Assembly: GCF_003751625.1 (NCBI RefSeq)
Contig: NZ_RJUL01000011.1
Span: forward strand, 1 to 64,000
Length of the DNA stretch: 64,000 nucleotides
Direction of reading: 5' to 3'
Source of the DNA: Gallaecimonas pentaromativorans
Lineage (GTDB): Bacteria > Pseudomonadota > Gammaproteobacteria > Enterobacterales > Gallaecimonadaceae
This document shows, one piece after another, positions 1-7,758 of this stretch. The translations under genes were made by a program, and so were the position numbers. Position 1 is the first letter of the stretch, and every line of letters begins with the position of its first letter. The notes under the pieces are model-generated. The model saw only the letters and a program-made list of their open reading frames with translations, did not search any database and was not told the origin of the DNA.

Positions 1-25
1 ACCGCCAGGCACCTAATAAACGAAG

Positions 26-53
26 AACCCCAGCCTTACGGCTGGGGTTTTTT
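26..53 (+). terminator. Rho-independent terminator of an upstream gene
   Basis: A perfect 10-bp stem (26-35 with 40-49) with a TTAC loop is followed by a T-run. It ends transcription entering from outside the window. The first bases read accgcca, which could be the last bases of a tRNA acceptor end, but too little is present to call one. Confidence 0.85.
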
Positions 54-59
54 CGTTTA

Positions 60-346
60 TAGCGCCCAACGGCGCCCACCCGCCCATCACGGCCATCGCC
101 GCAAGCGGTGTGGCATGGCGACGCACGTCCTTGTGCGTCGTCCCTGCGGGACCGTGCTGCGCACGTCCAAGCGCCGGTTCCCGACGCGCTTGTCGCCGCC
201 GCTTCGTTAGCTTCTACCAGGCGTTCATTAGCGCCAGACTCCTTGTGCGACCTCATTAATCTTTCCTCATTGCCATCTTTCGACAGCTAGGCTCCTTTCC
301 TGATGCGCCTTGCATTGACGCTGGGCGGCGCGGTGTTTTCAGGCAA
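60..346. other. Intergenic stretch without a convincing gene
   Basis: About 290 bases with no credible coding frame. A 60-codon frame at 108-290 is low-complexity, lacks a ribosome site and is not believed. A short hairpin (gacgcac/gtgcgtc, 120-139) is visible but has no T-run. Confidence 0.5.
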
Positions 347-371
347 CTGTCTGTCCACAGACAGATTTTTT
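347..371 (+). terminator. Hairpin followed by T-run upstream of the sigma operon
   Basis: A 7-bp stem (ctgtctg/cagacag, 347-353 with 358-364) is followed by ATTTTTTG. It looks like a weak intrinsic terminator that insulates the downstream sigma-factor promoter. Confidence 0.5.
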
Positions 372-382
372 GTGCCTTTGGT

Positions 383-409
383 TGTCACACTTTGGTGGCT
401 GCTATCGTC
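383..409 (+). promoter_or_regulatory. Candidate ECF-sigma promoter TGTCACA-N16-CGTC
   Basis: TGTCACA at 383-389 and CGTC at 406-409 are separated by exactly 16 bases. Paired -35/-10 motifs of this form are recognised by some ECF sigma factors (ECF41-type promoters are described this way). It lies 27 bases before the start of an ECF sigma gene, the position expected for autoregulation, giving a leader of about 20 nt. Confidence 0.55.
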
Positions 410-436
410 TTATGACCAAAATCCAGTGGAGAAGCT

Positions 437-991
437 GTGGCGACGGGCTTTGCAAGGGACATCGACAAAGACGTGATCCGGCGTGCCGCCAAAGGGCAGC
501 GCCGGGCGCAGCGCCAGCTATTCGAGGTGTTCTACGACCCGGTTTATCGCCTGGCGTTGGCGATGACCCGCCATGAGGCGGATGCGCGGGATCTGGTGCA
601 AGACGCCTTTATCAAGGCCTTCACGGCCTTGCCGTCCTTGCACGAGCCCGGCGCTTTTGGTGGTTGGCTGAAAAGGCTGGTGGTCAACCTGGCGCTCGAC
701 GGTTTTAAAGGGCGGCGCCTTGACCAAAGCCTCGACAGCGCCGAATTGGCGCCGGACTGGAGCAATGCCACCGAGCAACTGGCGGTACTGGACGATATCG
801 ATGCCTTGCTGGTCCGGCTGCCGGATCTGGAGCGGGCGCTGGTTTGGCTCTATGCGGTAGAAGGCTTTGAGCACCGAGAGCTGGCTACCCTTTTTGCCAT
901 GAAGGAAGCGGCGGTGCGCCAGCGTTATCGCCGGGCCCTGGCAAAACTGGCGGTCTGGGCAAGTAATGGAGATTGGCAAGATGCAGGCTGA
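437..991 (+). CDS. RNA polymerase sigma factor, sigma-70/ECF family
   Basis: 184-residue ECF-size sigma factor. Region 2 (about residues 33-95) carries the DLVQDAFIKAF core-binding stretch. Region 4 (about 120-172) has an acidic lead-in and an HTH (FEHRELATLFAMKEAAVRQR). There is no C-terminal SnoaL domain, so it is not a classical ECF41 member. The start is GTG with GGAGAA 4 bases upstream. The next gene begins inside its last codons, indicating translational coupling. It probably directs a small stress regulon including its own operon; the inducing signal is unknown. Confidence 0.9.
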   Translation: MATGFARDIDKDVIRRAAKGQRRAQRQLFEVFYDPVYRLALAMTRHEADARDLVQDAFIKAFTALPSLHEPGAFGGWLKRLVVNLALDGFKGRRLDQSLDSAELAPDWSNATEQLAVLDDIDALLVRLPDLERALVWLYAVEGFEHRELATLFAMKEAAVRQRYRRALAKLAVWASNGDWQDAG

Positions 992-1319
992 ACAGGATTT
1001 TGAGCGGCACTTAGCAGTCCGCTTACAGCGACTACCCAGCCAACCCTTGGATGAAGCCTTGTGGCAGGGCATTGACGGCGTGCTCAAGCATCCGGTGCGG
1101 ATATGGCCTTGGGCGGGCTCGGCGGCGGTGGCGCTGCTGGCACTGCTGCTTTGGCCAAAGCCTGAGGTGGCCGGCACCATTGTGCCTTACGAATTGACCC
1201 AGCAAGATCGGCAATTGCAGCAGGCTTACCTTTATGGCGATTCCGACCAGGCGCTCAATGCCCAGTGGCAGCGGCGCCAGCAGATCCTTGATGACATGGC
1301 ATCACGCCCTGAGGAGTAA
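981..1319 (+). CDS. Small single-pass membrane protein, likely anti-sigma factor
   Basis: 112 residues: a cytoplasmic N-terminus of about 40 residues, one hydrophobic segment (about 41-58, WPWAGSAAVALLALLLWP) and a periplasmic tail of about 50 polar residues. I place the start at 981 because GGAG lies 9 bases upstream; an in-frame ATG at 966 has no ribosome site. It overlaps the sigma gene by 11 bp. Position and topology match RseA-like anti-sigma proteins, but no zinc-binding anti-sigma motif is seen. The function is inferred from context only. Confidence 0.65.
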   Translation: MQAEQDFERHLAVRLQRLPSQPLDEALWQGIDGVLKHPVRIWPWAGSAAVALLALLLWPKPEVAGTIVPYELTQQDRQLQQAYLYGDSDQALNAQWQRRQQILDDMASRPEE

Positions 1320-1321
1320 TC

Positions 1322-2143
1322 ATGAGAGCACTTTGGTTGTTGGGCTTACTGGCCCTGACTTCGCTGCCGACCCTGGCGGCCGATAACGACGCCGAGCAGT
1401 TGGCCCGAGAGCGGGCTCGGGCGGCTGTGATGGCGGCAGAGACCGACGGCAACATCAAACACCAGGTACTGGAAGAGCCTGCCCGGCGCTTTTACGACTG
1501 GGGCGCGGTGATGAACAAGGATTTCGAGGTGGTGGCGGTAACACCGGGTTCCGACGCCGCCCAGATGGGCATTCAAAAAGGCGACAAGGTGTTGTCGGTT
1601 AATGGCAAGCTGACCAACAGACGCGAACTCAAGGACGTGCTGGCCCAGCTCAATGAGCTGGAAAACGGCGCCGCCCTTAGCGTGCAGGTGCAAAGGGGCA
1701 AGGAGAAGAGCAGTTTTTCTACCGAAGTACACGTCAAAGTGATCCCCGCCTGGCGCCTGGAGATCCAGCCTAAAGCCGCCACTGCCGCCGTCGACCATGG
1801 CCAGTGTGGCCGGGTATCGGTGTTCTTTACTCCGCCCCAGGCCCGCGACCTCTACCCTGCCTATGTGAACAGTATCGACGGCAAGGGGGTACTGCGTACC
1901 ATCGACAGCTTCGAGCTGTCCCCTGGGCGCCACACCATAGCCCTGCATGAGCTCATTACCGATTACCGCCTGTCTCATCGCGGTATGGGGATGGAGAACG
2001 CCAAGCTGCTGACCATCGATGTCGAGCCCAACAAGGTCTATTACATGGCAGCGAAGTTTCTTCCCGAGAACCGCTTCAAGACCTACAAGTCGCAGTTCTG
2101 GGAGCCGGTGATGTGGAGGGTGGCTGACAAGGCCTGCCCTTGA
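1322..2143 (+). CDS. Exported PDZ-domain protein
   Basis: 273 residues with a signal peptide (cleavage near residue 19-20, LPTLAA). A PDZ-like domain lies at about 66-130 (VVAVTPGSDAAQMGIQKGDK). The following 140 residues form an unassigned domain with two cysteines (in GQCGRV and at the C-terminus, KACP) that could pair in the periplasm. It is third in the sigma operon, 2 bp after the putative anti-sigma gene, with GAGG as ribosome site. It contains no protease domain. A role as periplasmic sensor or accessory to the anti-sigma factor is plausible but inferred. Confidence 0.75.
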   Translation: MRALWLLGLLALTSLPTLAADNDAEQLARERARAAVMAAETDGNIKHQVLEEPARRFYDWGAVMNKDFEVVAVTPGSDAAQMGIQKGDKVLSVNGKLTNRRELKDVLAQLNELENGAALSVQVQRGKEKSSFSTEVHVKVIPAWRLEIQPKAATAAVDHGQCGRVSVFFTPPQARDLYPAYVNSIDGKGVLRTIDSFELSPGRHTIALHELITDYRLSHRGMGMENAKLLTIDVEPNKVYYMAAKFLPENRFKTYKSQFWEPVMWRVADKACP

Positions 2144-2154
2144 GGCTGAACAAG

Positions 2155-2178
2155 AGGCGGCCAAGGCCGCCTTTTCCT
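2155..2178 (+). terminator. Terminator of the sigma-factor operon
   Basis: Inverted repeat aggcggc/gccgcct (2155-2161 with 2166-2172) followed by TTTTCCTTTTC, 12 bases after the PDZ gene stop. Confidence 0.75.
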
Positions 2179-2236
2179 TTTCATTTGCCGGGGGGCAAGG
2201 CAAGGTAGGGGCTCTGGATAGGGAAGTTAAAAGACC

Positions 2237-2938
2237 ATGCAATTTATTGAAGTGATTGACAATGCCTTGCCGGCCGACCTTTGTGACACGCTGCTGGCCC
2301 GCTTTGCCGAAGAGCCGGCGGTGGCGCCGGGCCTCACCGGTGGCGGCGTTGATACCAGCAAGAAGCGCAGCCGCGACATCACCTTGGACAGGCACCCGCA
2401 CTGGCAGGACATGCACCAGGCCATCATGGCGCAGACCTATCCCCATATCCGCGCCTATCTGGACAAGCATTTTATGCTGCTGATGGGAGCGGTATCGCCT
2501 CAGGTGGTACACCCGGCAACGGGCCAGCCGGTCACCCTCACCCCCGAGAATTACCTGGAGGCCGGGCGCCCCAACCTGGATGCCCTGGTGCGCCATTTCT
2601 ACCGCAGCGGCTATATCAACCTGCAACATTACCAGCAGCAAACCGGTGGTTACCCCCATTGGCATTCCGAGGTGTTCCCCCAGTCGCCTCACAACGAGCC
2701 ACTGCACCGGGTATTGCTGTGGATGTATTACCTCAATGACGTGGCCGATGGCGGCGAGACCGAGTTCTTCTACCAGCGCCACCGGGTGCAGCCCAAAAAA
2801 GGCCGCATGGTTATCGCCCCGGCCGGCTTTACTCATAGCCACAGGGGTAACGCCCCCCTGTCGGGGGACAAATACATCCTCACATCCTGGGTGATGTTCA
2901 ACCGCGCCGAGCAGCTCTACGGCAACGCCAAAGGTTAA
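2237..2938 (+). CDS. 2-oxoglutarate/Fe(II)-dependent oxygenase, prolyl-hydroxylase-like
   Basis: 233 residues. The double-stranded beta-helix metal triad is visible: H143-S-E145 (HWHSE) and a distal His at 200 or 202 (FTHSHRGN), with K212 ten residues after H202 as the likely 2OG carboxylate ligand. GGETEFF between them is typical of the prolyl 4-hydroxylase-like branch. HxE replaces the commoner HxD. There is no signal peptide, so it is cytoplasmic. The substrate cannot be read from sequence. It is a single-gene unit; its stop overlaps the convergent gene's stop by 4 bp. Confidence 0.82.
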   Translation: MQFIEVIDNALPADLCDTLLARFAEEPAVAPGLTGGGVDTSKKRSRDITLDRHPHWQDMHQAIMAQTYPHIRAYLDKHFMLLMGAVSPQVVHPATGQPVTLTPENYLEAGRPNLDALVRHFYRSGYINLQHYQQQTGGYPHWHSEVFPQSPHNEPLHRVLLWMYYLNDVADGGETEFFYQRHRVQPKKGRMVIAPAGFTHSHRGNAPLSGDKYILTSWVMFNRAEQLYGNAKG

Positions 2939-3495
2939 TTGACGGTCACCCCGAGGCTGGCTAGCTGCGCCTTGAGCAGGTCGGTGTCGGCCTGCATGTC
3001 CTTGAGGGTGTGCTGCTCCATGTCATCGGCCAGGGCCCGCAGCCGGGGCACAAAGTAGGCGCGGGCATAAATGGCCTTTTCCCCTTTACCCACCAGTTCG
3101 TCAACGCCGGCATAAAAACGCCGGGCGGCGGTGAGAAATTCGCTGGGAGTTTGCAGGGTCTGGTCGGAATAACGCATGTTGTTCCAGATAAAGGTCTGCA
3201 ACCTGGGGTGATATTCGGTGAGGTCGAACGGCCGTTCCTTTTCCACCGCATCGGCGTACTCGCGGACGATACGCACGTTGTCGGCTAGTTCGTCGTGCAA
3301 CGAGCGGCGCAGGTAGTAATTTTTTTGCTGATCGTCGATATCGCTGAAGGTAATGGCCTGGCTCAGGCCCTGCTGGGCGGCCAGGTAAACCCCCAGCACG
3401 GTGGCCAGCAGCATAAAAACCTGGCCGACCCAAAAGCCGGTTTTTACCAGCTCGGAGTTATCCAGCCGGGGCCGGGTTTTTTGCTCGCTTTCCAT
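2935..3495 (-). CDS. Single-pass membrane protein of unknown family, paralogue A
   Basis: 186 residues from the ATG at 3495, chosen because it aligns with the starts of the two paralogues; a GTG at 3504 is possible. A basic N-terminus and LDNSELVKTGFWVGQ lead into one membrane segment (about residues 19-40) and then an acidic, helix-rich tail predicted outside the cytoplasm. The first 70 residues are nearly identical to paralogues B and C; the tail diverges. I recognise no domain. It is last in the C-rhomboid-B-A series. Confidence 0.75.
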   Translation of the reverse strand: MESEQKTRPRLDNSELVKTGFWVGQVFMLLATVLGVYLAAQQGLSQAITFSDIDDQQKNYYLRRSLHDELADNVRIVREYADAVEKERPFDLTEYHPRLQTFIWNNMRYSDQTLQTPSEFLTAARRFYAGVDELVGKGEKAIYARAYFVPRLRALADDMEQHTLKDMQADTDLLKAQLASLGVTVN

Positions 3496-3601
3496 AACAA
3501 CCACATCCGTGCGTCTTGAATTGAGGCGTTATTATGGCCAGCGGCCCGGCCCTGGCAAGGGTCTATCTCCCTGAATGCAGGAAGAAAAGTCTCAATTTGC
3601 C

Positions 3602-4165
3602 TCACTCAACGGCAACGTTGTTGGCGTTTAGGTCCCGCTTCAACGCCGCGGTGTTGGCGGCCAGGTCCTTGAGCGCCCCTTGCTCGATGGCATCGGTCTT
3701 CTTGGCCAGCAGATCCAGGAAGTAGTCACGGCCATAGGTGCGGTGCTCGCCTCTGTCTATCAGGTGCTTAATCTGGCTGTAGTAACGGCGCACCGCCGAG
3801 AGGTAGGCGCTGGGGGTTTGCAGGGTGTTGCTGTTGAACTTCATGGCGTCCCAGATATAGAACTCCAGCTGTGGGTGGTAGAGCTTCAGATCGTAAGGTT
3901 TGTCTTCCTTCACCGCTTTGATGTAATCGCGGATCACCTGCACGTTGTCGGCCAGCTCGTCATGCAGTGAGCTGCGCAGGTAATAGTTCTTTTGCAGATC
4001 GTCGATGTCGCTAAAGGCGATGGCTTGGCTCAGGCCTTGTTGCGAGGCGAGATACACACCCAGCACGGTGGCCATCAGCATAAAGATTTGCCCTACCCAG
4101 AAGCCGGTTTTCACCAGTTCCGAGTTGTCCAGTTTCGGGCGGCGTTTGGGGGAGTTTGTTGCCAT
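3602..4165 (-). CDS. Single-pass membrane protein of unknown family, paralogue B
   Basis: 187 residues with AAGGA ahead of the ATG. It has the same architecture as its neighbours: RRPKLDNSELVKTGFWVGQ, one transmembrane helix, then SHDELADN-type juxtamembrane sequence (SLHDELADNVQ). The tail holds shared motifs such as YHPQLEFYIWDAMKF and NTLQTPSAYLSAVRRYY. The gene sits downstream of the rhomboid terminator and 106 bp upstream of paralogue A, so B and A may be one transcript. Function unknown. Confidence 0.75.
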   Translation of the reverse strand: MATNSPKRRPKLDNSELVKTGFWVGQIFMLMATVLGVYLASQQGLSQAIAFSDIDDLQKNYYLRSSLHDELADNVQVIRDYIKAVKEDKPYDLKLYHPQLEFYIWDAMKFNSNTLQTPSAYLSAVRRYYSQIKHLIDRGEHRTYGRDYFLDLLAKKTDAIEQGALKDLAANTAALKRDLNANNVAVE

Positions 4166-4207
4166 GGTCGGGTCCTTCTTTTTACAGCTACAGCAAATGA
4201 ATCAGTG

Positions 4208-4235
4208 CAAAAAACCGGGCCTGGGCCCGGTTTGG
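4208..4235 (-). terminator. Terminator after the rhomboid gene
   Basis: Stem aaaccgggc/gcccggttt (4212-4220 with 4225-4233). Read on the minus strand it is followed by TTTTTTGCAC. It starts at the rhomboid stop codon and separates that gene from paralogue B. Confidence 0.75.
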
Positions 4236-5312
4236 TCAACGAGAGACCATCAATTTGGGATGGTCCAGTACCAGCAATACCGGGTAGCGGCGTCGCACCC
4301 AGCCCAGCAAGGCCCAACCCAGCAGCAGGCCAGCGGCAAAGCCGCCCAGGTGCGCCATGTAGGCTACGCCCTGGCCGCCGGTCGCCATGCCAAGAATGTT
4401 GATGCCCACCCAAATCAGGAAGAATACCCAAGGGGGCAGCTTCTTCTGGTAGACAAAGAACATGAAGGTGATGCTGGCTTTGCGAAACCACAGCAGGTAC
4501 ATGCCAAACAGGCCGGCAATGGCACCTGAGGCACCAATGGTGGGGATAACCGACGCTGGGTCAATCAGGGTTTGGGCCAGGGCCGCAGCCAGGCCGCAAA
4601 GGAGGTACAGCCCCAAAAAGCGCCAATGGCCCAGAGCATCTTCAAGGTTGTCGCCGGTTAGCCACAGGAAGTACATATTGCCAATAAGGTGCATCCAACT
4701 GCCGTGCAGAAACTGGCTGCTAATAAGCGCGCTTAAGTGCTCGCCGTGGCTGACCTCGTTGGGCACCATGGCGCCGCCATAGAACAGCTCACCAAGCTCC
4801 GGCGAGAGGATGCCGGCAATGAAAATAAGGCTGTTTACCAATACCAGCAGCCAGGTCATCCAGGGGCGTCGCTTAGGCTTGATGTTGTATTCCACCGGCA
4901 TCTGGGTCAGGAATTGGAACACCCAGGTCTTCCAGTTTACCTTGCCGTTCAGCTGGCCAAGGTGGCTGTGCAGCTGGCTGGCGTTGTGGGTTTCTTCCAA
5001 CTCGTCTTTGTCTATCCAAAGCCCATGGCCATTGGGGCAGCGATCCACTTCCACTTCGTAGCCCGGCAACAGGTGGTTGCGCACCATCAGTTCGCTACAA
5101 GTGGGGCATTTGAGGGTGGTTTTCCCCAAATCGTAGCCCGGAGCACTTTCTACTTCGACCTTGTCGTAGTCGTCATCGGCGGCGGCCAATACTTGGTCAA
5201 GTTCGCCTTTATCAAACCACAGGCCACCGCATTGGCGGCAGACGTCGACTTCTTCACCGTGATAGCGGGTGGGTTGCAGCTTGGCTGTTTGGCAATGGGG
5301 ACAGTTCTTCAT
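4236..5312 (-). CDS. Rhomboid intramembrane serine protease with N-terminal zinc ribbons
   Basis: 358 residues. Two TFIIB-type zinc-ribbon units come first: C4/C7 with C25/C28, and C69/C72 with C92 and H96. A rhomboid domain of about six membrane helices follows (about 150-340). The catalytic dyad is Ser262 (in GASGAIAG) and His321 (in HLGGFAAG); HLIGNMYFLW matches the conserved helix-2 region. It is predicted to cleave membrane proteins within the bilayer. It begins 9 bp after the stop of paralogue C, so the two are co-transcribed, which makes the paralogues natural candidate substrates or partners (inference). Confidence 0.88.
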   Translation of the reverse strand: MKNCPHCQTAKLQPTRYHGEEVDVCRQCGGLWFDKGELDQVLAAADDDYDKVEVESAPGYDLGKTTLKCPTCSELMVRNHLLPGYEVEVDRCPNGHGLWIDKDELEETHNASQLHSHLGQLNGKVNWKTWVFQFLTQMPVEYNIKPKRRPWMTWLLVLVNSLIFIAGILSPELGELFYGGAMVPNEVSHGEHLSALISSQFLHGSWMHLIGNMYFLWLTGDNLEDALGHWRFLGLYLLCGLAAALAQTLIDPASVIPTIGASGAIAGLFGMYLLWFRKASITFMFFVYQKKLPPWVFFLIWVGINILGMATGGQGVAYMAHLGGFAAGLLLGWALLGWVRRRYPVLLVLDHPKLMVSR

Positions 5313-5321
5313 GGGTTGGGG

Positions 5322-5894
5322 TTACTCCACTGAGATGCCGGATTTTTGTAAGTCGCCTTTAAGACCCTGAATGTTTTGTTCCAGGCCCTTGAGGGTGGTT
5401 TGTTCGGCGGCGTCGGTTTTTTCTTTAAGCTGTTGCAGGAAGTAACCGGTGCTAAAACTCATGTGCTCGCCGTTATCAATGATTTCTTCGAGTTCGGCAT
5501 AATAGCGGCGCACGCCGGCGATGTACTCGCTGGGGGTCTGCAGGGTGTTGGGGTTGTACTTCATGCTCTCCCACACGTAAAACTGCAGGCGCGGGTGGTA
5601 GCGCTTGAAGTGCATGGGGCTTTGGTCCTTGATAACGTCAGCGTACTGGCGCACCAGCTTGATGTTGTCGGCCAGTTCGTCGTGCAAGGAGCGGCGCAGG
5701 TAATAGTTCTTTTGCTGGTCGTCCAGGTCACTGAAGGTGATGGCCTGGCTAAGTCCTTCCTGGGAAGCGAGGAATACCCCCAGTACGGTGGCGATCAGCA
5801 TGAACACCTGGCCAACCCAGAAGCCGGTTTTGGTGAGTTCGGAATTGTCGAGCTTGGGGCGGCGCCCCGGGCGGGATACAGCATCCTTGTCCAT
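5322..5894 (-). CDS. Single-pass membrane protein of unknown family, paralogue C
   Basis: 190 residues, first gene of the minus-strand group, with AAGGA 8 bases before ATG. The N-terminus RRPKLDNSELTKTGFWVGQ leads into a helix (about 23-43, FMLIATVLGVFLA) and then GLSQAITFSDLDDQQKNYY. The positive-inside rule suggests N-in, C-out (type II). The tail is rich in aromatic and charged residues and probably helical. The family is unrecognised; three copies in one locus imply a dosage or specificity role. Confidence 0.77.
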   Translation of the reverse strand: MDKDAVSRPGRRPKLDNSELTKTGFWVGQVFMLIATVLGVFLASQEGLSQAITFSDLDDQQKNYYLRRSLHDELADNIKLVRQYADVIKDQSPMHFKRYHPRLQFYVWESMKYNPNTLQTPSEYIAGVRRYYAELEEIIDNGEHMSFSTGYFLQQLKEKTDAAEQTTLKGLEQNIQGLKGDLQKSGISVE

Positions 5895-6046
5895 CTACAG
5901 CGTCCTTACATTGTCCTTGAACAAAATCTAGCCGCGCATCTTAACGATTATGACAATCTGAGGCAACGGCAGCGAAAGCGGGCAAGTTTCGGCATAATGC
6001 CCTCACGCTAACGTGGCCTGGTCACAGCAAAAACTTGGAGAGCAGC

Positions 6047-7402
6047 ATGTCCCAATACCAATACGACCTCTTTGTCATCGGCGCCGGCTCCGGTGGCGTC
6101 AGGGCCAGCCGCATGGCGGCAGCCACCGGCGCCCGGGTCGCGGTGGCCGAAGGCAGCGCCATGGGCGGGACCTGCGTCAACTTAGGCTGCGTACCGAAAA
6201 AACTCTACGCCTACGCCGCCGATTACGGCCACGGCTTTATTGATGCCCGCGGCTTTGGCTGGCAATCGGCGCGCCCGTCCTTTGACTGGCAACAGCTCAA
6301 AGCCAACCGCGCCACCGAGATCTCCCGCCTCAACGGCATTTACGACGGTCTGATGGACGGCGCCAAGGTCACGGTTTACCGCGACTTTGCCACCATCAAA
6401 GACGCCCACACTGTTACCGTTGCCGGTACCGACATCAGCGCCGAGCGCATTCTGGTGGCGGTGGGTGGCTGGCCCTTCGTGCCCGATATCGCCGGTAAAG
6501 AACACGCCATCACCTCCAACGAGATTTTTGACCTGGCCCAGTTCCCGGCGCGCCTAGCGGTGGTGGGGGGCGGCTATATCGCCTCTGAATTTGCCTCCAT
6601 CTTCCATGGTCTTGGCAGCCAGGTGACCCAGATCTACCGCAAAGACAAACTGCTGCGCGGCTTTGATGAAGACATCCGCCAGTTTGTGACCGACGAAATG
6701 GCCAAAGACGGCATTGCCTTTCGCTTTAACAACAACGTCGCCGCCATCGAGAAAACCGCCACCGGCCTGCTGTTGCAACTGGACGACGGCGAGTCGCTGG
6801 AAGTTGACCAAGTGCTCTTTGCCACCGGCCGGGTGCCGCGCACCATGAATCTGGGCCTCGAAGCCGTGGGCGTTGAGCTCAGTGAAAGCGGCGCCATCAA
6901 GGTCAATGATCGCTTTCAAAGCAGCGTGCCCAGCATCTACGCCCTTGGCGATGTGATTGACCGCTTCCAGCTCACCCCGGTGGCCCTAGCCGAGGCGATG
7001 ACGGTGGTCAACCAGCTGTTTGGCGACGGCACCCGGGTGATGGACTACGAGACCATTCCCACCGCCGTCTTTACCCACCCCAATGTGGGCACGGTGGGCC
7101 TCACCGAAGCCCAGGCCCGAGAAAGGTACGGCGATATCGCCCTTTTTAAATCCGATTTTCGGCCCCTCAAACACACCTTGTCTGGCAGCAGCGAGCGCAG
7201 CTTTATGAAGCTGATTGTCGATAGGGCCTCAGACCGGGTGGTGGGCCTGCATATGGTGGGGGCAGAGGCGGGTGAAATTACCCAGGGTTTCGCGGTGGCC
7301 ATGAAGGCCGGCGCCACCAAGGCGGTGTTTGACAGCACCATCGGCATTCACCCCACCTCCGCCGAAGAGTTCGTCACCATGCGCACCGAGGCAAAAGGGT
7401 AA
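6047..7402 (+). CDS. gorA: Glutathione-disulfide reductase
   Basis: 451 residues. It reduces GSSG to GSH with NADPH and FAD in the cytoplasm. The N-terminal FAD motif is FVIGAGSGGVRASR; the redox-active disulfide is C43/C48 in GGTCVNLGCVPKK; the NADPH-site motif is VVGGGYIASEFA; the C-terminal GIHPTSAEEF carries the catalytic His. I use the ATG at 6047 with GGAG 6 bases upstream rather than the TTG at 6035. It is monocistronic, and its length matches the family. Confidence 0.96.
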   Translation: MSQYQYDLFVIGAGSGGVRASRMAAATGARVAVAEGSAMGGTCVNLGCVPKKLYAYAADYGHGFIDARGFGWQSARPSFDWQQLKANRATEISRLNGIYDGLMDGAKVTVYRDFATIKDAHTVTVAGTDISAERILVAVGGWPFVPDIAGKEHAITSNEIFDLAQFPARLAVVGGGYIASEFASIFHGLGSQVTQIYRKDKLLRGFDEDIRQFVTDEMAKDGIAFRFNNNVAAIEKTATGLLLQLDDGESLEVDQVLFATGRVPRTMNLGLEAVGVELSESGAIKVNDRFQSSVPSIYALGDVIDRFQLTPVALAEAMTVVNQLFGDGTRVMDYETIPTAVFTHPNVGTVGLTEAQARERYGDIALFKSDFRPLKHTLSGSSERSFMKLIVDRASDRVVGLHMVGAEAGEITQGFAVAMKAGATKAVFDSTIGIHPTSAEEFVTMRTEAKG

Positions 7403-7473
7403 ACAAATATGTCGGCTGGTTTTGGCAACCTGAATATAAGGTAAAGTAGGTTCATCGATATCGGGAGGATGGT

Positions 7474-7686
7474 ATGAACGTCTTTGTCTTTATTTTATCG
7501 GTGGTTATCGTGGTCACATTGGGGCGCATCATCCGTGCCTGGATGGCCAGCAAGGCCAGCCAAACCAGCCAGCCGGACCCTGAATTGAACCGGGAGATGG
7601 TCCAGCTCAAAGAGCGGGTAGCGGCGCTGGAGCGCATCGTTACCGACAGCGAATATCAGCTGAAAAAAGACTTTGAGAAACTTTAA
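7474..7686 (+). CDS. PspB-like small membrane protein
   Basis: 70 residues: an N-terminal membrane helix (about 1-22), a short polar linker, then a coiled-coil-like tail (MVQLKERVAALERIVTD) ending KKDFEKL. This matches the layout of PspB, a partner in the phage-shock envelope response, but no pspA or pspC is nearby. It could equally be an unrelated small coiled-coil membrane protein. GGGAGG precedes the ATG with good spacing. Confidence 0.6.
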   Translation: MNVFVFILSVVIVVTLGRIIRAWMASKASQTSQPDPELNREMVQLKERVAALERIVTDSEYQLKKDFEKL

Positions 7687-7710
7687 GGGGTAGCCTTACC
7701 CCTTGATTTC
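7685..7710 (+). terminator. Weak terminator-like hairpin after the PspB-like gene
   Basis: Perfect 8-bp stem aaggggta/tacccctt (7685-7692 with 7697-7704) with a GCCT loop. The following tract (GATTTCTC) is T-poor, so termination may be partial. Confidence 0.45.
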
Positions 7711-7758
7711 TCTGAGTCTGGCCTCATGTGAGTAAGACCTGGACAAAGAGAAATCATC

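Noticed and set aside
1..7. accgcca as the 3' end of a tRNA
   Set aside because: Seven bases cannot support a tRNA call, although the terminator just after would fit.
108..290. 60-codon plus-strand frame near the window start
   Set aside because: No ribosome site, unnatural composition, and it sits between two terminator-like hairpins.
1346..2842. 498-codon minus-strand frame
   Set aside because: Antisense shadow of the PDZ and oxygenase genes, typical of GC-rich DNA; it crosses a terminator.
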